From Siphonodentalium dalli (lineage: Eukaryota > Mollusca > Scaphopoda > Gadilida > Siphonodentaliidae): DNA of 64,000 bases. The position numbers and the translations under genes were made by a program. The notes beneath the pieces were generated by a model. The model saw nothing but the letters and a program-made list of their open reading frames with translations, was not told where the DNA came from and searched no databases. The DNA is taken from the NCBI GenBank assembly GCA_032622095.1, contig CP136067.1:137861866-137925865 (forward strand), in the 5' to 3' direction. Numbering within the stretch: the first letter of the stretch is position 1; the number at the start of each line of letters is the position of its first letter. This document shows, piece after piece, positions 55,690-64,000 of the stretch.

Positions 55690-56107
55690 TATACTAATCG
55701 AGTTGCGAACATGATAGCGCAAGTTTTGTTAACTGCAGCAGATAATTGTTTTAATATGCAAATCAAGGAAATTAATTCAAGAAAACGGCGTAATAATAAA
55801 CAAAGATTCACAAAGTTATGTTGTACAACCAGTACAATATTGAAACATAAATAGAGTAAAATATGGGACATTGAAGTCACAAGAGGAGAAGTGAAATCCG
55901 CTATTTATATACACACACCAACTCGCAATTAAGCATACGCGGAAATCGCATCCAGGGACAGAAACTTCTATAATTTTGTAAATGTAATGAGTTTTGTTAT
56001 CGCAAAAGGACGAGCCGGACGTTATTCTGGCATTTGAAAAATTAGCTGCCGTGATGCGTCTACAGTTGATTATATGATTTGTTCTACACATGCCCCCACG
56101 CTATTGA
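55690..56107. repeat. 418-bp duplicated segment, copy 2
   Basis: Near-identical to 52031-52448 and in the same orientation. It starts only about 30 bp after the right end of the 3-kb TIR region. Confidence 0.92.
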
Positions 56108-56214
56108 AATACATAAATTAAATTTATATCAATTAAATTATTAACTTTGATTCAAATTACTAATTTTTCTGTATATTATCGCTATTATATCTTTGATATT
56201 ACCGGGAATTATTT

Positions 56215-57830
56215 GAAATGGCGTACAGTACCCCTTTAACTACTATACTACTATACGTTTTGGATTACGGATGCATACCGGAAACATGGAGCAGAGGAGA
56301 CATAGTCCATAACTCTAAAAATAAAGGCGACCCCACCCCCAAAAACCTATAGACCTTTCACAATCCTGAGTTGCTTTGGAAAACTATTCACAAAAATACT
56401 ATCAAATATAGTACACGAATTTATAGAAAACTATGACATTCCAAGAAAACCAAGCTGGTTTCCAAAAGGGATACTCAACTGTTGATACGATTTTCATTAT
56501 GCGCATGCTACAAACAGAGCTGACCAGAAATGTTATCCTGTACTGTGCCTTTATTGACTTTGAGAAAGTGTTTGATTGGGTGTGGAGACCCGGGCTCTGG
56601 CAGAAATTACTCACTTGATATTAATGGTAAGTTTTCTGTCGTATTATATAGGGACTAAATATTCTGCCACTTCACGTGTCTGTCAGGAGTTAGACAGGGC
56701 GATACCTATCCCCGTACTATTTTCCTTATATTTGAATGACGTGGAACACTTCACGATAAAGTAGGGCGTCTCTTGCCTCTCAAAAATATCAAACCAGATT
56801 GAAATAGAATCGAAATAGAACACTTACATGTACATAAAAATACTTCTTGTACTATGTGCAAATGATACAGTACTCATGGCTGAGACCCCAACAAAATTAC
56901 AGAGAGAACTTGTCGCATTCAGCATGTACTGTAAGACATGGAAACTGACCGAATAAAGAGTATAACTAATTTTGTGTTAATTTCGAAACGTAGTTAATCT
57001 AAAAATAACAGAATTAAACTTTGACAGCATCAAGCTTGAAGTAGTTAAAAGGTTCAACTACTTGTGCATTATTCATACAAAACAAACCATTGCCACAACA
57101 AGCTACATATACAATGTATGCCGCTATAAAACGACCAAGCTACATATACAATGTATGCCGCTATAAAACGACCAAGCTACATATACAATGTATGCCGCTA
57201 TAAAACGACCAAGCTACATATACAATGTATGCCGCTATAAAACGGCCAAGCTACATATACAATGTATGCCGCTATAAAACGGCCAAGCTACATATACAAT
57301 GTATGCCGCTATAAAACGACCAAGCTACATATACAATGTATGCCGCTATAAAACGACCAAGCTACATATACAATGTATGCCGCTATAAAACGACCAAGCT
57401 ACATATACAATGTATGCCGCTATAAAACGACCAAGCTACATATACAATGTATGCCGCTATAAAACGACCAAGCTACCCATACAATGTATGCCGCTATAAA
57501 ACGACCAAGCTACATATACAATGTATGCCGCTATAAAACGACCAAGAACAGATTGTCCTTCATTAGCTAACCTACTTTATTTATTTGATTCGCAGGTTCT
57601 ACCAATTTTACTATATGGCTGCTAGGGGTGGTGTTATGGTGACAACCAGGTACTCGAAAATGTCGACCGCAAATTCTAAAGCATGTCATGAATTTGAAAA
57701 CATCAGCCCACAATTGTATGCTCTATGGAGAATCTGGAAGATATCCATTGGAAATCACAATAAATATACTCGTTCGATAATATCGAATAGGGTTAAAGCG
57801 GCTGACAATTTTGGAGAGGGTTAAAACAGA
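56215..57830 (+). pseudogene. LINE ORF2 reverse-transcriptase relic (CR1/L2/Jockey-like)
   Basis: Motifs in order across several frames: I-P-E-T-W-S-R-G (finger region), Y-R-P-F-T-I-L-S-C-F-G-K-L-F-T, N-Q-A-G-F-Q-K-G-Y-S-T, A-F-I-D-F-E-K-V-F-D-W-V-W (catalytic motif A, both aspartates kept), G-V-R-Q-G-D, and at 56855-56866 C-A-N-D where the catalytic YADD is expected. Further on are K-L-E-V-V-K-R-F-N-Y-L and, after the minisatellite at 57100-57543, F-D-S-Q-V-L-P-I-L-L-Y-G and L-Y-G-E-S-G-R-Y-P-L. At least three frameshifts, internal stops, the altered active site and the minisatellite make it inactive. The 5' part of the element is absent. Confidence 0.85.
57100..57543 (+). repeat. 12 x 37-bp minisatellite inside the LINE coding region
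   Basis: 444 bp, exactly twelve units of AAGCTACATATACAATGTAT plus GCCGCTATAAAACGACC. Variants are CGGCC in two consecutive units and ACCCATAC in one. In the frame that joins the downstream LINE motifs one unit reads A-T-Y-T-M-Y-A-A-I-K-R-P, which resembles the LINE's own segment before FDSQVLPILLYG. The array therefore grew from the element's coding sequence. 37 is not a multiple of three, so each unit shifts the frame. Confidence 0.97.
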
Positions 57831-57959
57831 GTCCGTAATTGGGGCAGAGCAGACGTGAGTTTGATTGAGATTATGATCACATTGAGCTTGCGGGATAAGC
57901 GTGCGAAGTGAATTGCTTTGTCAGGCGTATGCGCGCGATAGCCTATTCATTCTAGTTAG

Positions 57960-59750
57960 CTCAACTTACTTTTGTAAGTTTGAGCTATTGCCATGGCTTG
58001 GCGTCCGTCGTCCGTGTGTGCGTTTGTCCGTGTGTCCGTGTGTGCGTGTGTCCGTCAACAATTTCCTTTGGCGCGGGCTACAGGTCGTACATTTGGTCTG
58101 ATCTTTATGAAATTTTGCATGAATGTTAACATTGACATGTAGATGGGAACGAGTCATTTTGGGGTCATTCGGCCAAAAATCATGGCCGCTGGTGGCCATC
58201 TTGGATTTCAAAATTCAATCCATTGGCGCGGGCTACAGGTCGTACTGTTCGTTTGATCATCATGAAATTTGTCATGGATGTTAATATTGACATGTAGATG
58301 GGAACGAGTCATTTTGGGGTCGTTCGGCCAAAGGCCAAAAAACATGGCCGTCAGCAGCCATCTTGGATTTTACTCTTTGCATGACTAAATCCTTTGGCGC
58401 GGGCTACAGGTCGTACCTTTAGTCTGATCTTTATGAAATTTGTCATGAATGTTGACATTGACATGTAGATGGGAACGAGTCATTTTGGGGTCATTCGGCC
58501 AAAAAACATGGCCGCTGGTGGCCATTTTGGATTTCAAAATTCAATCCATTGGCGCGGGATACAGGTCGTACTGTTCGTCTGATCATTATGAAATTTGTAA
58601 TGGATGTTAATATTGACATGTAGATGGGAACGAGTCATTTTGGGGCCGTTCGGCCAAAAAACATGGCCGCTGGTAGCCATCTTGGATTTTACTCTTTACA
58701 TGACTAAATCCTTTGGCGCAGGCTACAGGTCGTAGTTTTGATCAGAACTTCATGAAATTTGTCACGGATGTTAATATTGACATGTAGATGGGAACGAGTG
58801 ATTTTGGGGTCGTTCAGCCAAAAAACATGGCCGCCAGCAGCCATCTTGGATTTTACTCTTTACATGACTAAATCCTTTGGCGCAGGCTACAGGTCGTAGT
58901 TTTGATCAGAACTTCACGAAATTTGTCATGGTTGTTAACAATGACATGTAGATGGGAAACGAGTGATATTGGGGTCGTTCGGCCAAAAAACATGGCCGCC
59001 AGAAGCCATCTTGGATTTTACTCTTTCAATGACTAAATCCTTTGGCGCGGGCTACAGGTCGTACCTTTGGTCTGATCTTTATGAAATTTGTCATGAATGT
59101 TGACATTGACATGTATATGGGAACGAGTCATTTTGGGGTCATACGGCCAAAAAACATGGCCGCTGGCAGCCATCTTGGATTTCAAAATTCAATCCATTAG
59201 CACGGGCTACAGGTCGTACTGTTTGTCTGATCATCATGATATTTATCATGGATGTTAATATTAACATGTAGATGGGAACGAGTCATTTTGGGGTCGTTTG
59301 GCTAAAAAACATGTCCGCCAGCAGCCATATTGGATTTTACTCTTTGCATGAATAAATCCTTTGGTGCGGGCTACAGGTCGTAGCTTTGGTTGGAACTTCA
59401 AGAAATTTGTCATGTATGTTAACAATGACATGTAGATGGGAAACGAGTCATTTTGGGTTCGTTCAGCCGAAAAACATGGCCGCCAGCAGCCATCTTGGAT
59501 TTTACTCTTTGCATGACTAAATCCATTGGCACAGGCTACAGGTCATACCTTTGATCAGATCATTATGAGATTTGTAAAGGCTGTAGATGGGAACAAGTCA
59601 TTTTGGGGTAATTCGGAAAAAAACATGGCTGCCGGTGGCCATTTTAGAATTTACTCTTTGCATCAATAAATCCTTTGTCACACCATAATCACCACATCCC
59701 TGATCCGATCATTATGAAACCTGTTATGAATGTCGATATTGACATGAACA
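57960..59750 (+). repeat. Satellite array, ~11 units of 155-165 bp
   Basis: Units begin GGCGCGGGCTACAGGTCGTA at about 58070, 58225, 58396, 58551, 58715, 58879, 59044, 59199, 59363 and 59528, with a decayed one near 59674. Each contains GACATGTAGATGGGAACGAG, TCATTTTGGGGTCATTCGG and AACATGGCCGC. Two unit types are distinguished by their last 20 bp: TTTCAAAATTCAATCCATTG or TTTTACTCTTTGCATGACTA. The array is preceded by a CCGTGTGTCCGTGTGTGCG tract. Fragments occur at 2935-3015 and from about 63885 to the window end. Confidence 0.93.
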
Positions 59751-61365
59751 TCTAGTCTTACTTAGACATTTCAATTAGCACTTTTCCTATTCCTCCATTT
59801 ACTGTCGACCATTAAATTATTCCCCTACCTAAGTTGAGCTACAGTGTCATTGACACTTTCATTTTCGACGCAGTCGAGAGTGGAGTGTTGCCCGCCCGCC
59901 CGCCCGCCCTCTCGTAAGAAATAGGTTAGACCGCACCCCCGGTCAATTTGGTTGTCACGACCAGAATGGATTTCATTTGGAATTTTGCGTTAGTTTTACG
60001 ATGTTCAAATTAGGCGTAGTGGCAGGTTAAAGGATTGCAACGGTATTCGCGTTGGGCTCGCATATATATTCGCGCCGATCGGTGAAAAATTGTTTGGTAA
60101 GCGAAATGGTGCATGGGATTGAGATATATGCTACATATAGCGCAAGGAGTGCGCAAGGACCAAGAGCTGCAATGATTAGATTAAGCGCTCTTTTATTGAA
60201 GGTGCCCATGCAGAGGATGGAGCTGCGTGCGTTATACGTCATTTAAAATATATACAGCTATCGTAAAAATTATTCGGATAGCGCGGGTTGTGATTAGTTT
60301 AACACAAACTCATTTATAAGTATAGCAGGTGATTCAGCTTAGCTTATTAAATGAATTTTCACCAGAGCGTCGTGTACAGTATATCTGCAAGCTGAGCGCG
60401 AAATACCCAACAATCACACATTGTACAAAAATCATCTCTATATCTATATTTGCGACGAATTTGCCATGATCAAATTTTTATTTATTTTTCAATTTTCAGA
60501 CGTATTTATTGTTATTTAATGTTTAGTTATGCATGTATGTTGTACAGATATGAATTTAATTGTTGTTCGAATAGATTATAATAACGATATTTGAGTTAGA
60601 GTATAATTACTTTATGTTTATCTGAGTGAAACGATAAGTAAACATGAAACTGAGAATACTGCAATATTGGACGAAAATAAAAAATATGACTGACGAATGT
60701 TATGAAAAAGTACTATATGAGCTGTCGCTAAGACTTCTGAGTTAAGCAGATGGACGTCTTTTTAAATGGACAAGTCAAATTAGAGAAATTATATTTAAAC
60801 GGACATGGCTCATTCGAACTTCCAATTTTTTTTCAACGTAATTTGTAGCGACGGATTCGATAGGTCGATAAATAAACTAAATTTTGATATACCGACTTCA
60901 TATGCTCTGAAAAACTGTTGCAAAGTCAAATCCAGTTTCCAACCGTTTTCAACTGTTCGCCAGAAGTCAGACAAACGCTCTTTATTGCTACCATATCAGG
61001 AATAGACTACCACGGAACGCTCTTTTTTGTCCATGTCATGCAAATGACTGGTTTGTGTTTGGGACCAAAACACCGTATTCATAGTTGTATTTTTCAGTAC
61101 TTCAATGCGTCTTTTTGGGTTATATAATGATCCTAGAAAGGTAGCTCAGATATATATATCGACATATTTCGATACTGAGAAAAATTCAAAATCAAATAAT
61201 ATTATGTGTATTTTGGAGCGAAACCGCCATGTGGCTTTAACTGTAGTCAATCACAATTACTGACCTTTGAAAAAAATGTGGTCAAATAAATGTTAAATGT
61301 GGTCCTGGCAGGTATTTCAAGATTTCAAGGTCCGAAAGAGACAACTCAAGTAGAGGCAATATCCA
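59751..61365. other. No recognised gene; (CCCG)n tract and a possible TTAA-family fragment
   Basis: 59892-59911 is a GCCCGCCC-type tetranucleotide tract. 60972-61030 (AAACGCTCTTTATTGCTACC ATATCAGGAA) resembles the interior of the four-copy TTAA family. The 60027-60246 region is open on both strands without motif. No exon is supported. Confidence 0.4.
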
Positions 61366-61650
61366 TCGCATATATAAGCATATCACTTTTGATAAATATC
61401 TGGAAATCTTGCAATCGAATTGAATTATGTAGGCTCAGAACCGCTAACTGCTAACCATAACCTCCCAATCGAGACCGGGAGGTGGAATGGGATAAGTCAC
61501 AATAAAAGAAAATGCCCATTATGTAAAACTGACATGATTGCTCATGAGTACCGCTATTTTATGGAATGCAAACAAAAAATCTAAATATTAGGTAGCAATT
61601 TATCCCCAAAAAGTACCACAGAAAAGCGAACCTTATCAAAAATGGACGAC
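61366..61650 (+). pseudogene. LINE ORF2 C-terminus fragment
   Basis: Frames give F-D-K-Y-L-E-I-L, then N-L-P-I-E-T-G-R-W-N-G-I, then R-K-C-P-L-C-K-T-D-M-I-A-H-E-Y-R-Y-F-M-E-C. This is the conserved Cys/His end of CR1/L2/Jockey-like ORF2 (RxCPLC...DE.H.L..C). A stop and at least one frame change interrupt it. It is a third, different C-terminal remnant besides those at 9454 and 26440. Confidence 0.7.
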
Positions 61651-61868
61651 ATTTTGAATTCACAACCCTCAACAATGTATGCATACTTTTTATTAAAAAA
61701 AAGGAAAAATCGGTCCAGCGGTCTGGGACAAAAATCGCGAGCGGACAGACAGATAATACTCATTTATTCAGATTTATTTATTTATATACCAGAGTTATGG
61801 AGACACGGAGTCAGTATGAGTGTTCATTGCTTCAGTGGTATATATATACATATGTGAGGTTCCACTCA

Positions 61869-62353
61869 TTAACCCTTTCAGTGCCAGGTCCGATTTTTGT
61901 ATCAACCCATATACCCTGTGCAAATGCATTCTCTTATATATGCGAGTCGACCATAGGTCGCCTCGCATATATAAGAGAATGCATTGGCCTAACAATTTTT
62001 CATCATTTGTTATTATTTTTTACAATTTTAATAATTTTTTCTTATATTCTTTAACAGACTTATTTTGTAGGTTTAGTGCCAGGGAATCTTACGTTTTTCA
62101 TGGGCATAAAATTATTACTATCAATACTTGGTGATAGTTTTGAGTTATAACATGCCCCTAAGGTTTTATCCAGTTTGTTTTTAAATTCGCCATAGCATGC
62201 TTAAGCTTACCCAAAAAAAATTCAACACAAAAAGATCTAAAAACAAAAAAAAAACAATTTTTTATTTTTTTATATTTTTTATTTTTTTAGGGCCGATTTT
62301 ACAGACCTTAAATTAGGGCCGATGAGATCGGCCCCTGGCACTGAAAGGGTTAA
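61869..62353 (+). mobile_element. TTAACCCTTTCAGTG element (family B), copy 2
   Basis: Left TTAACCCTTTCAGTGCCAGG and right CCTGGCACTGAAAGGGTTAA are perfect inverted repeats of 20 bp with TTAA at both ends. One palindrome lies at 61920-61988. The interior matches 44869-45339 (TGTATCAACCCATATACCC, TTAGTGCCAGGGAATCTTAC, ATGCCCCTAAGG, ATCGGCCC), with a longer poly-A/T tract near 62215-62290. No coding content. Confidence 0.93.
61920..61988. repeat. 69-bp palindrome, copy 8
   Basis: Same arms and centre as at 23912, with one arm difference (CAAATGCATT). Confidence 0.93.
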
Positions 62354-62561
62354 TACGAGTTCGAGTTATAAACCCAATAAGCGAAATTAAGTTGTTTGTT
62401 GAGCTTATTAACCGAACACTTCCAGTATAAAGTTGAACTTCAGCCGTTCAGATGTCATGTTAGTGATTCTGAGAGTTATTAATTTAGCCTAGATACTACT
62501 GAGCACAAGTATATTTACTTTTATTATTTTGCCATCGAAACTCAATTATGCAAGCCAAACT

Positions 62562-62857
62562 GCAAGCTGCATGTAGAGTTCAGCCCCCAGCTACGCATGA
62601 CTTACCGCTGCCAGCGCACCTATACGCGTAATGTGAAGAAATCACTCATTTATTTATTTGAGACTTTTGTAGGTTACAATTCATTCTGCATTATTCTGAG
62701 AAACTGAAATGTCCACATTCAATTGAAAATTGTCTAGATCAAGCCAGATCAAGATCAAACCACAACACTTCAATAAAAACTGTTAGATTTAATTAAGAAA
62801 ATACACATGGAGCGGTCATAGCGTAGCGAGGGGACTAAACTCTGTTTTGCAGCCTGA
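62562..62857 (+). mobile_element. ACAAGCT-TIR MITE, copy 3
   Basis: Left GCAAGCTGCATGTAGAGTTC, right GACTAAACTCTGTTTTGCAG CCTG. The interior has GCGTAATGTGAAGAAATC, TTTATTTATTTGAGAC and TTTAATTAAGAAAATACAC as in 13853-14145. It lacks the foldback found in the 4054 copy. Confidence 0.78.
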
Positions 62858-63884
62858 TGTGAGTTGTCCATGTGACTTAACACGAGGCTACCACATAAAA
62901 ACTGATAATGGAATTTAATTTCACATCTATTTATTCACCGTTCCGACCGATAAAGTGTCAATCTTTGTATTTACTTTCCACACAATCGGTAATTGCCACG
63001 ACAGCAAGAAGCAAGCCCCACCGATTCCAAAAGTGGACAGACAATGTTCGATTGATTTGTTGACTTACCTTGTTTTTCTTTTCGCGAATTGTGTGTACAT
63101 TTTTATTTGAATGAGGTCCTACATAATATAGTGACCTGGTTAATGCTTTATATACTCATGTTGCATTAGTCTTATATATTCTGGGCTTATACTCCGGCCA
63201 GGAAGACACGGTGGAGGGTGCAATGCCAACCAGTTGACAAATGATCGGTCCGGGCTCCCTCTCTCTCTGGATGGTGCAAGGCCCGCCTGTCAAGTGAGTG
63301 ACATAACCCGTTGATCTGGTTGTGTTATTTTATGAGGATGGTGCAGCGGAGGCATAGGCTGTGAGTGAGGGTATGCAGATTAGACACATACTTCCTGTTG
63401 TCGTATTCTGGGCGGATCAAAACTGTATGACCCACTAAGTATACAAAGGTGTGGTACAAATGGTATACTACAAATGAACAAGTAGTGCCCACAGGTTACT
63501 AGCACGGTGGGGAATCAAAATGGCCGATGCGATCGCAAACGCGACCAGAATCGAGGAAATAAACTAGGATATTTATATTTTACATAGTAATTTTGGCAGC
63601 TATACGAATATATGCTATACTATTTTTCAATTAAGCTGATACCCATGTGAGTCAAAACTCACAGGAAAAAAAATTCAGGCACGTATGCTGATTTTTTCCT
63701 TTCGACCCTTGTTGGGGTCCACCCACCCCAGCGTCCAAATATTTTTCCGTTTTCGGCAGTTTTTTCCCGACCATTTTTGGACACCCACCCCTTTTAACAC
63801 TAAAACAGAGATTTGCGTGGGGGGGGAATTCACTGTAAACAGCTGTATATGAATTTCTGTGCATACTATTTGCCATGGATGTTT
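62858..63884. other. No gene seen; CCACCC/T-run patch
   Basis: Unassigned sequence. 63655-63800 has GGCACGTATGC, T-runs and CCACCCACCCC, related to the module at 2707. The minus-strand frame there is low-complexity. Confidence 0.4.
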
Positions 63885-64000
63885 GTCATTGACATCATTA
63901 CATGTAAATAGGAACGAGTCATTTTGGGGTCATTCGGCCAAAAAAAACATGGCTGCCAGCGGTCATCTTGGATTTCAAAATTCAATCCATTAGCATGGGC
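63885..64000 (+). repeat. Satellite fragment continuing past the window edge
   Basis: TAGGAACGAGTCATTTTGGG, GTCATTCGGCC, AACATGGCTGCC and TTTCAAAATTCAATCCATTA match the 155-165 bp unit of the array at 57960-59750. The copy is cut by the window end. Confidence 0.85.

Noticed and set aside
61795..62134. Overlapping frames of 66-104 residues with a repeated CILLYMR-type peptide
   Set aside because: The peptide is the translation of the 69-bp palindrome and recurs wherever that palindrome occurs.

Overview
The window looks like repeat-dense, non-coding DNA from a metazoan, most likely a marine invertebrate. It is AT-rich and has no bacterial-style gene packing, no operons and no recognisable intact host gene. 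What can be supported is mostly transposable-element debris: CR1/L2/Jockey-like LINE fragments, a tRNA-derived SINE, hAT-like and TTAA-target (piggyBac-like) non-autonomous DNA transposons, satellites of the 'CATGGCCGC' and 'GACGGAGTTATG' kind, and many long homopolymeric G/C runs. The species cannot be named from this sequence alone. Molluscs, hemichordates and lancelets all carry similar repeats.

Layout. 0-12 kb: a TTAA element (339-803), a LINE scrap, an (ATC)n block, a duplicated 153-bp unit, an ACAAGCT-TIR MITE carrying a GC-rich foldback (4054-4531), a 1.1-kb TIR element (6371-7469), a minus-strand LINE 3' end (9176-9850) and a CGCG-rich TIR element (10106-10804). 12-22 kb: a three-copy 450-bp repeat, an eight-unit tandem array (14323-14870), a 500-bp hAT-like element and a ~160-bp satellite block. 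21.7-24.5 kb: two hAT-like elements with perfect 8-bp target duplications, one of which holds a 400-bp TTAA element. 25-31 kb: a LINE C-terminus, degenerate tandem repeats and a short MADF-like exon (29671-29775). 31-34 kb: a 1.05-kb tandem duplication and a TTAA element whose empty target site survives nearby. 35.3-38.6 kb: an A+C-skewed stretch of unknown nature. 39-48 kb: more TTAA elements, an approximately 2.3-kb TIR element and a hAT-like element that splits a TTAA element. 48.5-52.5 kb: a 924-bp tandem duplication, another TTAA element and local duplications. 52.7-55.7 kb: a composite ~3-kb TIR region with a SINE. 56.2-57.8 kb: a LINE reverse-transcriptase relic interrupted by a 12 x 37 bp minisatellite made from its own coding sequence. 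58-59.8 kb: an array of ~155-165 bp satellite units. 61-64 kb: a LINE C-terminus, a TTAA element, an ACAAGCT MITE and satellite again at the window edge.

The strongest story is how the mobile elements relate to one another. Eight near-identical copies of a ~69-bp near-perfect palindrome sit inside at least three element families whose outer termini differ. Several insertions can be dated relative to each other by nesting, by 8-bp or TTAA target duplications and by empty-site comparison. All family names (hAT, piggyBac-like, PIF/Harbinger, CR1/L2) are inferred from termini, target duplications or short protein motifs. No transposase gene was found in the window.
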